Shown here: positions 1-7,325 of the stretch, in pieces
How positions within the stretch are numbered: position 1 is the stretch's first letter
How the letters are laid out: each line of letters starts with the position of its first letter
Source: Kitasatospora phosalacinea
Lineage (GTDB): Bacteria; Actinomycetota; Actinomycetes; Streptomycetales; Streptomycetaceae
Direction of reading: 5' to 3'
Assembly: GCF_000716545.1 (NCBI RefSeq)
Contig: NZ_JNWZ01000062.1
Location: forward strand, 1 to 40,621
DNA: 40,621 bases
Position numbers and translations under genes: made by a program
Notes under the pieces: model-generated
The model's input: only the letters and a program-made list of their open reading frames with translations
Told to the model about the DNA's origin: nothing
The model's database searches: none

Positions 1-2
1 AC

Positions 3-104
3 CCCGCCTGGCTCCACACCTACAATCACCACCGCGGACACACCGCACTCGCAGGCCAACCACCCGCCAGCCGCGTCCCCAACCTCGCAGGACAGAACAC
101 CTAG
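3..104 (+). mobile_element. IS481-like transposase, C-terminal end (truncated by window edge)
   Basis: The first 33 codons of the window read as the tail of an integrase-core (DDE) transposase: the stretch WLHTYNHHRGHTAL followed by GQPPASRV is the typical C-terminus of IS481-family transposases. The upstream part lies outside the window, so whether the gene is intact is unknown. It ends at TAG (102-104). The stop shares the 4-base palindrome CTAG (101-104) with the stop of the convergent cutA gene, so the element end and cutA overlap. No terminal inverted repeat is identifiable here because the right end would lie inside or beyond cutA. Confidence 0.75.
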
Positions 105-427
105 GCCCCGCCGGTCTCGGCCGCGATCCAGTCCAGGTAGGCGGCCGAGCCCGTGACGACCGGCACCCCGATCACCTCCGGGACGTCGTACGGGTGCCGT
201 TCGCCGATGAACGCGGTCAGCCGCTCGGCCAGCGCGGCCCGGGTCTTCAGGTCGACGCGCCACTCGGCGCCGTCCCGCACCTCGCCGTCCCACCGGTACA
301 CCGACCGGACGGGGTACACCTGCGCGCAGGCCGCCAGGCGCTCGCGCACCGCCGCGGCGGCCAGTTCGCGGGCCCGCGCCTCGTCGTCGTGGGTCGTGGT
401 CACCACGAGGAACTCACGGTTCGTCAT
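101..427 (-). CDS. cutA: CutA-like divalent-cation tolerance protein
   Basis: A 108-residue protein of the CutA1 family, small trimeric ferredoxin-fold proteins linked historically to copper tolerance but of unsettled function. The family pattern is visible: an N-terminal strand with VVTTTHDDEARARELA, the central AACAQVYPVRSVYRWDGE segment (family A-x-C-x-x-x-x-P-x-x-S-x-Y-x-W), and a C-terminal HPYDVPEVI motif. Length is normal. ATG at 427 is chosen because residues upstream in the same frame are not CutA-like and a TACCGT box lies 6 nt before the ATG with no Shine-Dalgarno, which suggests a leaderless mRNA. It converges on a transposase end with overlapping stops. Confidence 0.93.
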   Translation of the reverse strand: MTNREFLVVTTTHDDEARARELAAAAVRERLAACAQVYPVRSVYRWDGEVRDGAEWRVDLKTRAALAERLTAFIGERHPYDVPEVIGVPVVTGSAAYLDWIAAETGGA

Positions 428-433
428 GGACCC

Positions 434-439
434 ACGGTA
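434..439 (-). promoter_or_regulatory. -10 box of leaderless cutA
   Basis: On the minus strand TACCGT lies 6 nt before the cutA ATG and no ribosome binding site intervenes. This is the spacing expected when transcription starts at or next to the start codon. No convincing -35 was found. Confidence 0.5.
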
Positions 440-505
440 GGCCAGGGCGGTCGTGTCACGGCGAGAACTCGACGGGTGTGCGAACCGTGCTTGTGCGAAG
501 GGGGG

Positions 506-555
506 TTGACGGAAGGTCCGGCGTCCGCGTGTAACAGCGTGTGTCACAGCGCTGT
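506..555 (+). promoter_or_regulatory. Possible promoter and palindrome upstream of the DUF4232 lipoprotein
   Basis: TTGACG (506-511) followed after 18 nt by TGTAAC (530-535) resembles a housekeeping promoter. A perfect 10-base palindrome, ACAGCGCTGT, sits at 546-555 just downstream and could be an operator. The assignment rests on consensus resemblance only. Confidence 0.35.
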
Positions 556-651
556 ACCGGACGCCCGGACCCGCAACCGTCCGGTGACCGGACGCCGTGG
601 TGATGCTTGCCGCCGACCGGCGGCCCAGCGCACGACACCACGGAGCACGAG

Positions 652-1371
652 ATGAACGTCCGCAAGCCCGCCGCCCTCGCCGCCCTCGCCGCCTGCGCCG
701 TCCTGGCCCTGACCGCCTGCGACCCCGAGGACTCCGGCTCCGCCGCGCCCGCCGCCTCCACCGCCGCGGGCGCCACCGCCGGCAAGAGCGCCCCCGCCGC
801 CCCGCCCGCCACCGCCGGCGCCACCGCGAGCAAGGCCGCGACCGGCGGCGCCGCCGCCGGCGGCACGGTCGGCGCCGACGTGCCGATCTGCGGCAACTCC
901 GAGAAGGAGAGCGACGTCAAGGCCGAGCTGACGCTCGACAAGAGCGCCGATCCGCGGATCAACGGCGTGATCAAGCTGACCAACACCAGCGGCCACGACT
1001 GCGTCGTCTACGGCGCCCCCGACCTGCGCACCAACCACGTGCCCAACGAGTTCACGAAGCTGAAGAGCGGCGTCCTGGGCGGCGGCAGCTTCGCCACCGA
1101 CAAGGCCCACGGGACGGTGCTGCGCCCCGGCACCCCCGTCTACCAGGCCGTCAGCTGGCTCTCCTCGCCGCCGGTCGCCGCCAACGCCACCTGCACCACC
1201 GGCGACGTGCTGGAACTGGTGCGCAACGAGGAGGTGCTGACGCTGACCGCGCAGGTCAAGGACGGCCGCTACTGCCCGATCGCCGAAGAGGGCTCCGACC
1301 AGATCCAGATCGGCGTCCCGAAGGCCACCGAGGGCGAGGCCCGCGCCCAGTGGAAGCACGAGGGCAAGTAG
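652..1371 (+). CDS. DUF4232 lipoprotein
   Basis: A 239-residue exported lipoprotein. Residues 1-23 form a lipoprotein signal peptide with a lipobox LTAC (Cys23). An Ala/Gly/Thr-rich linker follows to about residue 80. The rest matches the DUF4232 domain seen in many actinobacterial lipoproteins: it opens with CGNSEKE, has the conserved LTNTSGHDCVVYGAPDL segment, and a later Cys pair (TCTTGD and RYCPIA). Function of the domain is unknown. ATG at 652 is preferred over an in-frame ATG at 607 because it starts the signal peptide and has a purine-rich GGAG upstream. Two small hairpins follow the stop. Confidence 0.85.
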   Translation: MNVRKPAALAALAACAVLALTACDPEDSGSAAPAASTAAGATAGKSAPAAPPATAGATASKAATGGAAAGGTVGADVPICGNSEKESDVKAELTLDKSADPRINGVIKLTNTSGHDCVVYGAPDLRTNHVPNEFTKLKSGVLGGGSFATDKAHGTVLRPGTPVYQAVSWLSSPPVAANATCTTGDVLELVRNEEVLTLTAQVKDGRYCPIAEEGSDQIQIGVPKATEGEARAQWKHEGK

Positions 1372-1424
1372 TCGGGACCACCCCGACGCAGGTGGGCGCC
1401 GGAGCGGGGGCGCGCCCGCCCACC
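1371..1424 (+). terminator. Terminator after the DUF4232 lipoprotein
   Basis: GTCGGG (1371-1376) pairs with CCCGAC (1382-1387). A second hairpin has perfect 8-bp arms, GGTGGGCG (1391-1398) and CGCCCACC (1417-1424). No U-tract follows, as is common in this group. Confidence 0.5.
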
Positions 1425-1584
1425 GGGCTCGGGGAGCACCGACGACCGCCCTGCGGCGCACCGGGACAGACGCGGCCCCGAACGCCCGACGAACGTTCGA
1501 ACCGCACCGCCGCCGCACTGCTCCGATCCGGCGAATTCCGCCGCCCGGGGCCCGATCGCCTGGAACGCCGCGCACCCCGCCTGC

Positions 1585-1590
1585 CAGTCT
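1585..1590 (+). promoter_or_regulatory. Possible -10 box of the DsbA-like gene
   Basis: CAGTCT ends 6 nt before the GTG start. This is the spacing seen at several better TANNNT boxes in the window, so the gene may be leaderless. Match to the -10 consensus is weak. Confidence 0.3.
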
Positions 1591-1596
1591 GCCGGG

Positions 1597-2373
1597 GTGA
1601 AGCCGCTGATCAGAACCACCGTCCTGCTCGCCGTCGCCGGGGGTCTGCTGGCCGCCCCGGTCGCCGCCGAAGCCGCGTCCGTCCTTCCCCGGCTGCCGAT
1701 CAGCCCGAACGGCGGGCAACTACCGTCCTTCGGGCACCAGTTCGACACCGTCCGGCCGTCCGTGCCGATCCGGCAGCCCGCGCCGGCACCCGCCGTCCCG
1801 CCGGAGCAGGTCGCCCCGTCGGGGCAGACCGCTTCGCCCGGCTCCGGGCCGAAGGCCCAACGCACCCACGAGGCCGTCGAGTTCTTCTGGTACGACTGCT
1901 CGCACTCCGCCCTGCTGGAGCAGCCGCTGACCCGCTGGGCCGCCGAGCACCGGTCGGACGTCACGCTGCGCCGCGTCCCGGCGATCTGGACCGGCAGCCC
2001 CGACGAGGCCGAACAGCGGGCCCACGCCCGGCTGTTCTACGCCCTGGACCGGCTCGGCGAGGTGGACCGGCTGCAGGCCGAGGTGTTCCGCGCCGTCCGC
2101 GAGCGGCACACCGACCTGACCACCGAGCGGGCGGCCGCCGACTGGGCCGCCGGGCAGGGCGTCGACGCGGCGGAGTTCCGGGCCGCCTACCGCTCCGCGG
2201 AGGTCGACCGGGCGGTGGAGGACGCGCAGCAGCTGTTCGTCCGGGACGGGATCACCGAGCTGCCCACCGTCGTCGTGGACGGCGCCGGCCGGACGTCCCC
2301 CACCAAGGCCGGCGGCGTCGACGGCATGCCGTCCGCACTCGACCGGCTGGTCGCCGAGCAGCCCGCCCGCTGA
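1597..2373 (+). CDS. DsbA-like thioredoxin-fold exported protein with a CxxS active site
   Basis: A 258-residue protein with a signal peptide (about residues 1-27), a Pro-rich linker to about residue 88, and a DsbA-type thioredoxin domain. EFFWYDCSHS (95-104) aligns with the EFFSFFCPHC active-site strand of E. coli DsbA, and GITELPT supplies the cis-proline loop. The second active-site cysteine is Ser104 (codon TCC at 1906-1908), so the canonical dithiol is absent. It could not act as an ordinary oxidase; a monothiol, isomerase-like, holdase or degenerate role is possible. The start is GTG, apparently leaderless. A 14-bp tandem repeat begins 3 nt after the stop. Confidence 0.8.
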   Translation: MKPLIRTTVLLAVAGGLLAAPVAAEAASVLPRLPISPNGGQLPSFGHQFDTVRPSVPIRQPAPAPAVPPEQVAPSGQTASPGSGPKAQRTHEAVEFFWYDCSHSALLEQPLTRWAAEHRSDVTLRRVPAIWTGSPDEAEQRAHARLFYALDRLGEVDRLQAEVFRAVRERHTDLTTERAAADWAAGQGVDAAEFRAAYRSAEVDRAVEDAQQLFVRDGITELPTVVVDGAGRTSPTKAGGVDGMPSALDRLVAEQPAR

Positions 2374-2376
2374 CCG

Positions 2377-2474
2377 CCCGCCGCACCGCACTGCCCGCAC
2401 CGCACCGCCCGCACCGCACCGCCCGCACCGCACCGCCCGCACCGCACTCCCCGTACCGCACTGCCGGCACCGCC
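2377..2474 (+). repeat. 14-bp tandem repeat, about seven copies
   Basis: Units of pattern CCGCCCGCACCGCA run from 2377 to 2474. The three at 2405-2446 are identical, and the flanking copies carry one to a few substitutions. The array begins right after the DsbA-like stop codon. It contains no plausible gene. Confidence 0.85.
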
Positions 2475-2796
2475 CGCCGCGCCGCTCCCGCCGTCGAACT
2501 CCCCGACCGGAGCGACCGGTCCGGTCCGGAACCGTCCCGTACCGGGCTGAGCTGCCGCAATCTTCACCGAACCCGCCCCCGGCCCGCACACTCTGTGTCA
2601 TTGTGGTCCGCGGGTCGGCCGGACAGCACCGGCGGCCCGGCCCCGACGGCAGCGGCGCGTCCGGTCCTCCGGCGCGCACCGCGCCCGGGGGCGGCCGACC
2701 CGGCCGGGGGGAACGACCGGGCCCGGAACCGGTCGACGGCAGGCAGACGGCACAGGCACCAGGGGCGAGCACAGCCTCCGGGGAGGGCGGGAGTCC
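2475..2796. other. Intergenic region upstream of the ABC export operon
   Basis: About 320 bases without a credible gene. It should hold the promoter of the export operon. The only less GC-rich patch is around 2590-2605, where CACA/TGTG half-sites surround CTC and CATT, but I cannot assign a promoter. The last 20 bases carry GGGAGGGCGGGAG as ribosome binding site. Confidence 0.5.
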
Positions 2797-3696
2797 GTGG
2801 GGGGACAGCGCGCGCAGGTCATCGACGAGCAGCGGGGCCAGGCCGCCCCGCCGGGCGTGCCGGTCCCGGCCGGACCACCGCCCGAACTGGTCTTCAAACG
2901 CCGGCTGCGCCCCCTCCAGGTGGCCCGCGAGCTGTGGGCCGCACGGGAGTTGGTGCGCGCCCTGGCCGAACGCGACCTGCGCGCCCGGTACAAGCAGGCG
3001 GTGCTCGGTTTCGCCTGGGCGGTGCTCACCCCGCTGGCGCTGTGCGCGATCTTCACCCTGGTGTTCCACCGCGCGGTCAAGATCGAGACGGGCGCCGTCC
3101 CGTACACGCTGTTCGCCTACCTCGGCCTGATCGTCTGGCAGTTCTTCTCCAACACGATGAACCAGGGCGCGCTCAGCCTGGCCAACAACCTGAGCCTGCT
3201 GAACAAGGTGTACTGCCCGCGCGAGGTGTTCCCGCTCGCCACCATGCTGGTCGCCACCGTGGACATGGTGATCGGCGTCGGCGTGCTGGGCCTGATGTTC
3301 CTGGTCTTCTGGACGGCCCCCGCCGCGACCTTCCTGTGGGTGCTGCCGCTGCTGGTCATCCAGTTCGCCTTCACCTACGGCATCGCGCTGATCCTCTCGG
3401 TCGCCGTGGTCTACCTGCGCGACGTGCGCCACCTGCTGCCGATCATCACCCAGATGGGCGTCTTCGCCACCCCCGTCGCCTACCCGCTGGCCAAGATCCC
3501 GCAGCGCCTCCAGGAGATCTACGTCGGCGTCAACCCGCTCGGCGCGGTCATCGAGGGCTACCGCAAGGCGCTGCTGTACGGCGACGCCCCCGACGCCCGG
3601 ATGACGCTGATCGCCGCGGCCAGTTCGCTGGTCTTCCTGATCGGCGGGTACCTGCTCTTCAAGAAGCTGGAAACGGGGATCGCCGATGTCGCGTGA
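2797..3696 (+). CDS. ABC-2 type polysaccharide export permease (Wzm-like)
   Basis: A 299-residue integral membrane protein of the ABC-2 family, closest in character to Wzm/TagG/RfbA permeases that export lipid-linked O-antigen or teichoic-acid-type polymers. The cytoplasmic N-terminus leads into the family hallmark LAERDLRARYKQAVLGFAWAVL, an amphipathic segment before the first membrane helix, and about six hydrophobic segments follow. The loop FFSNTMNQGALSLANNLSLLNKVYCPREVFPL is typical of the family. The GTG at 2797 follows a purine-rich Shine-Dalgarno. Its 3' end overlaps the ATPase gene by 11 bases, implying translational coupling and a shared complex. Confidence 0.92.
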   Translation: MGGQRAQVIDEQRGQAAPPGVPVPAGPPPELVFKRRLRPLQVARELWAARELVRALAERDLRARYKQAVLGFAWAVLTPLALCAIFTLVFHRAVKIETGAVPYTLFAYLGLIVWQFFSNTMNQGALSLANNLSLLNKVYCPREVFPLATMLVATVDMVIGVGVLGLMFLVFWTAPAATFLWVLPLLVIQFAFTYGIALILSVAVVYLRDVRHLLPIITQMGVFATPVAYPLAKIPQRLQEIYVGVNPLGAVIEGYRKALLYGDAPDARMTLIAAASSLVFLIGGYLLFKKLETGIADVA

Positions 3697-4885
3697 CTAC
3701 CCTGCGGGCACCATCCGCACCGAGCAGGTCTGGAAGCGCTTCCGCGCCGACCAGCAGCGGATGCTGCTGCGCGACCGGGTCGAGCAGGCCGCCCGCCGCC
3801 TGCGCGGCGACCGCGGCGAGGACTGGCGCTGGGCCCTGCGCGACATCAACCTGCACATCGAACCCGGCGAGTCGGTCGGCCTGATCGGCTCCAACGGCTC
3901 CGGCAAGTCGACGCTGCTGAAGATGCTCACCCGGGTCATGTACCCGTACGCGGGCGTGATCGACGTGCGCGGCCGGATCGGCGCCCTGATCGAGATCCGG
4001 GCCGGCATCCACCCCGACCTGACCGGCCGGGAGAACATCTACCTGTTCGGCGCGCTGCTCGGCCTCAAGCGCCGCGAGGTCGCCGGACGCTTCGACGACA
4101 TCGTCGAGTTCGCCCGCCTCGGCGGCGCGATCGACCGGCAGGTGAAGTTCTACTCCTCCGGCATGCAGATGCGCCTGGGCTTCGCGGTCGCCGCCTACCT
4201 GGAGCCGCACGTCCTGCTGGTGGACGAGGTGCTCGCGGTCGGCGACGCGGTCTTCCAGCAGCGCTGCCTGGACCGGATGCGCGAGGTCGCCGAACAGGGC
4301 ACCACCATCGTCTTCGTCTCGCACGACCTGCCCGCCGTGCAGTCCATCTGCCGCCGGGGCGTCTGGCTCGAACAGGGCACCGTCCGGGTCGACGCCGGCA
4401 TCAAGGACGCGCTGGCCGGCTACCGCGACTCCATCGAGGCCCAGTCCGAGGCGAGCGCCCGGGTCGGCGAGCCCCTGCAACTGCTCAAGTACGAGGTGCG
4501 CGGCGAGGACGCCGACGACACCACGCTGCACACCGACGAGCCGGTCACCGTCGAGCTCACCCTCGGCGGCGACTACCGCGGCGACGCCACCCTGCACCTG
4601 GGCGTCAGCGAGGGCACCTCCAGCCCGATCTTCCAGATCAGCCACGAGATCCGGATGACCGGCGGCGACCACCGCGTCGCCTGCGTCATCCCGCGCCTGC
4701 CGCTGCCGCGCGGCCGCTACACCCTGTGGACGGGCGTCTACTCGATCGGCAAGACCGACGGCGGCACGCTGATGAGCTGGCACTCCGCCGGTCAGTTCGA
4801 CGTCTTCGGCCCGATGCTCGACACCCCGCCGCGCGCCGTCGTGATGGCCGCCCCCGTCTTCGTCCCGCACCAGTGGGAGGACTGA
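3686..4885 (+). CDS. ABC transporter ATPase with C-terminal cargo domain (Wzt-like)
   Basis: A 399-residue ATPase partner of the preceding permease. Walker A GSNGSGKST (68-76), ABC signature YSSGMQMRLGFA (156-167), Walker B VLLVDE (176-181) and switch-His SHD are all intact. The nucleotide-binding domain ends near residue 240. The remaining ~150 residues resemble the Wzt C-terminal beta-sandwich that in O-antigen exporters recognises the finished chain; it contains the characteristic DEPVTVELTL strand. TagH-type ATPases lack such a domain. The start overlaps the permease gene and the stop lies 2 bases before the next ATG, so the three genes form one operon. Confidence 0.92.
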   Translation: MSRDYPAGTIRTEQVWKRFRADQQRMLLRDRVEQAARRLRGDRGEDWRWALRDINLHIEPGESVGLIGSNGSGKSTLLKMLTRVMYPYAGVIDVRGRIGALIEIRAGIHPDLTGRENIYLFGALLGLKRREVAGRFDDIVEFARLGGAIDRQVKFYSSGMQMRLGFAVAAYLEPHVLLVDEVLAVGDAVFQQRCLDRMREVAEQGTTIVFVSHDLPAVQSICRRGVWLEQGTVRVDAGIKDALAGYRDSIEAQSEASARVGEPLQLLKYEVRGEDADDTTLHTDEPVTVELTLGGDYRGDATLHLGVSEGTSSPIFQISHEIRMTGGDHRVACVIPRLPLPRGRYTLWTGVYSIGKTDGGTLMSWHSAGQFDVFGPMLDTPPRAVVMAAPVFVPHQWED

Positions 4886-4887
4886 GC

Positions 4888-6087
4888 ATGCGTTCCGTCC
4901 GGGTCCTGGTCCACCTCAACAACCTGGCGCTCGGCGGCGCCCAGCTCAACGCCGTCGACATCGCCCGCACCCTGCGCGACCGCGGCCACGAACCGGTCCT
5001 CTTCGCCCAGGGCGTCGACGGGCCCGCCCCGCTGGTCGAACTGGCCGCCGAGCACGGCCTCGACCTGGTCGTGGCCGGCGACCCGACCACCCCGCACGCC
5101 GTGATCCGCGCCCGGCTCTCCAGGCTCGCCGACGAGCACGGCTCCCAGGTCGTCCACGCCTGGGAGGTCCGGGCCGCCCGCAACGCCTACTTCGGCCCCG
5201 GCCGCCAGGGCCGCCTCCCGATCGTCACCACCTTCTACGGCATCCGGATGCTCCGCGGCATGCCCCGCTACCAGCCCCTGGTCCTCGGCCTGGGCGCCCT
5301 GGTACCGGACGGCCGCGCCTTCGGCCACCGCGACGTGCGGCTGATCGAACCCCCCGTCGACACCGACTCCGACGCGCCGGGCGCCGTCTCCGGCGCCGAC
5401 TTCCGCGCCGAGGTCGGCGCCTCGGACGGCCGGCTCCTGCTCTGCGTCGTCACCCGGCTGGTCTCCGGTCTGGAGAAGGACGACGGCGTCTCCCGCACCA
5501 TGGCCGCCCTGCGGCTGCTCGACGACCCGAACCTGGTCCTCGCCGTCGTCGGCGGCGGCCCCAGCGAGGAGCGCCTGCGCGCCGAGGCCGCCGCCGTCAA
5601 CGAGGAGCTCGGCCGCGAGGCGATCGTCCTCACCGGCCAGCGCTCCGACCCGCGCCCCGCCTACCAGGCCGCCGACATCGTCCTCGGCATGGGCGGCTCC
5701 GCGCTGCGCGGCCTCGCCTTCGGCAAGCCCGTCATCGTCCACGGCGCGAGCGGCTACACCGCCGTCCACGAACCCGGTCCGCTGGTCGAACCGCACGCCT
5801 CCCGCTGCATGTACGGCCACGGCGACCACCCCGCCGACGCGAAGGCGCTGGCCGCCCAGATCCGCGCCCTCGCCGACGCCCCCGACCGCCGTGCGGAACT
5901 GGGCGGTTGGGGCCGGGACTGGGTGGTCGGCCGGTTCTCCCTCGACCACGTCTCCACCGCCTTCGAGGAGATCTACCGCGAACTCCTCCGGCAGCCCCCC
6001 GGCCGCACCGCCTGGCTCCGGGACCTGGAGCAGATGTCCCGCTACGAGTTCGTCAAGCCCACCGCCCGCCGCCTGCTGGGACGTTGA
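4888..6087 (+). CDS. GT4-family glycosyltransferase
   Basis: A 399-residue GT-B fold glycosyltransferase. The N-terminal domain opens with VLVHLNNLALGGAQLNAVDIARTL, the acceptor-side pattern of GT4 enzymes, and the C-terminal nucleotide-sugar domain begins near CVVTRLVSGLEKDDG. The usual E-x7-E donor motif is replaced by MGGSALRGLAFGKPVIV. I recognise that variant from other actinomycete GT-B proteins but cannot assign a donor. The ATG at 4888 is preceded by GGGAGG and sits 2 bases after the ATPase stop. The context implies it builds or caps the polymer exported by the upstream ABC system. Confidence 0.85.
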   Translation: MRSVRVLVHLNNLALGGAQLNAVDIARTLRDRGHEPVLFAQGVDGPAPLVELAAEHGLDLVVAGDPTTPHAVIRARLSRLADEHGSQVVHAWEVRAARNAYFGPGRQGRLPIVTTFYGIRMLRGMPRYQPLVLGLGALVPDGRAFGHRDVRLIEPPVDTDSDAPGAVSGADFRAEVGASDGRLLLCVVTRLVSGLEKDDGVSRTMAALRLLDDPNLVLAVVGGGPSEERLRAEAAAVNEELGREAIVLTGQRSDPRPAYQAADIVLGMGGSALRGLAFGKPVIVHGASGYTAVHEPGPLVEPHASRCMYGHGDHPADAKALAAQIRALADAPDRRAELGGWGRDWVVGRFSLDHVSTAFEEIYRELLRQPPGRTAWLRDLEQMSRYEFVKPTARRLLGR

Positions 6088-6488
6088 CGACCCGCTCGCC
6101 GTGACACCTGCGCCGTGACACCTCCTTCACGCCCTGCGCCGAGTTCGCGCCCCCGTCCCGTACGCGGCGGCGCCGACCGTCCTCAGCGCCTTCGCCCACG
6201 GCACCAAGCCCGATCGCCCGCCCGCTGCCGCTGCCGTTGCTGCCGGCGTCGGACTCCTGCGGAGCCGGGCCGGGATCGTGCAGGTCGGGCAGGACGTACG
6301 CCCGTACGCCCTCTGCGGGATCGCCGGTCATGTCGGTCGCGCGGCTCCGTCCGGTCACCTCCCGCCGGAACCCGAAGCCCTCCTCTCCCGGCGGGACGCC
6401 CTCTCCGGGCGCGCTCTCCCACACCACGCCACCTCCGGCGACCTCCACGGCCGCCGCCCCGCACCGCCGCCGGGGCCTTACCGGAGGC
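6088..6488. other. Convergent intergenic region with a short tandem repeat
   Basis: No credible gene between the GT4 and methyltransferase genes. CGCCGTGACACCT occurs twice in tandem at 6097-6109 and 6111-6123 (14-base period), just after the glycosyltransferase stop. The rest is GC-rich and without recognisable sites. Confidence 0.6.
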
Positions 6489-6519
6489 GGCGGAGGGCCT
6501 GCTGACCAGGCCCTCCGCC
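6489..6519 (-). terminator. Terminator downstream of the methyltransferase
   Basis: A perfect 12-bp inverted repeat, GGCGGAGGGCCT (6489-6500) and AGGCCCTCCGCC (6508-6519), with a 7-base loop. It lies 30 bases beyond the minus-strand methyltransferase stop. Confidence 0.75.
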
Positions 6520-6549
6520 CCTCACGCGCCGGTCGCGGCCACGGCGGCC

Positions 6550-7296
6550 TCAGGACTCCGGGGAGCGGCGGAGCAGCAGCGTGACGAAGCCGAAGCAGTC
6601 GCGGTAGCCGGTCAGCCACTCCTCGCGGTGCTCGGCCGCCGTCCGCAGGGCCTGTTCGCGGTCGGGGCCCGGAGGTTGGTCCAGGGCCCAGTCGGTGAGG
6701 GAGCCCGTCCAGGCCCACTCGTAGGCGTCGAGTTCCGTGCGGGTGGAGGTGTGGCCGGCCACGGGGAGCCAGCCGGCCTCCCGGGCCGCGGCGACCGTCC
6801 CGGCCAGGTCGGACAGTCCGTCACCGAACACCTCCCGGGCCAGGGGCGTCGGTTCGCGCTCCCAGTAGGACTCGCCGAGCAGCACCGCGCCGCCCGGGGC
6901 GAGCAGCGGGGCGATCGCGGCGAGGGTCGGGCCGAGGCCGCCGAAGGCGTGCGTCGAGCCCACGCACAGCACGGCGTCGAAGGGTTCGGACGCGGTGAAC
7001 TCCCGCGCGTCGGTGTGGTGCAGGCCGATCCGGCCGGCGACGCCCAGCCGCTGCGCGGTCTCCAGGGCGCGGCGCAGCGCGACCGGGTCGGTGTCCACGC
7101 CGACCGCCCGCAGGGCCGGGTGCGCGGCCAGGGCCCGGACGGGCCAGGCCGCCTCGCCGCAGCCGAGGTCGAGCAGTCGGCCGTCCTCGCGGCCGCGCAG
7201 CAGGCGCTCCAGCAGGCCCCGCACCGTTTCGTCGGAGAGCGGTGCGGCGACGGGGTGGTCGCGGTGCGCGATCCGTGAGATCTCGTGTCGTTCCAT
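6550..7296 (-). CDS. Class I SAM-dependent methyltransferase
   Basis: A 248-residue methyltransferase with motif I LLDLGCGEA (41-49), the acidic ribose-binding residue at the end of strand 2 (VGVDTD), and motif IV region FDAVLCVGSTHAFGG. GGAVLLGESYWEREPT follows as a motif-VI-like strand. The substrate cannot be read from sequence; this type is common in actinomycetes as a stand-alone small-molecule methyltransferase. The ATG at 7296 is used. The gene lies 29 bases downstream of the HpnB-like glycosyltransferase on the same strand, so the two probably share a transcript that ends at the hairpin at 6489-6519. Confidence 0.8.
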   Translation of the reverse strand: MERHEISRIAHRDHPVAAPLSDETVRGLLERLLRGREDGRLLDLGCGEAAWPVRALAAHPALRAVGVDTDPVALRRALETAQRLGVAGRIGLHHTDAREFTASEPFDAVLCVGSTHAFGGLGPTLAAIAPLLAPGGAVLLGESYWEREPTPLAREVFGDGLSDLAGTVAAAREAGWLPVAGHTSTRTELDAYEWAWTGSLTDWALDQPPGPDREQALRTAAEHREEWLTGYRDCFGFVTLLLRRSPES

Positions 7297-7325
7297 CACC
7301 GGGTCCTGCCCACCGGGCCGCCCAA

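Noticed and set aside
2377..2474. CRISPR array
   Set aside because: The 14-bp units are directly adjacent without unique spacers, and no cas gene is present in the window.
597..3884. A 1095-codon plus-strand open frame across several genes
   Set aside because: It is a shadow frame: Arg/Pro/Ala-rich with no domain, and it overlaps the lipoprotein, DsbA-like, permease and ATPase genes, which have clear motifs.
6115..6480. Possible gene between the GT4 and methyltransferase genes
   Set aside because: Open frames on both strands are Arg/Pro-rich without motifs or a plausible start signal.
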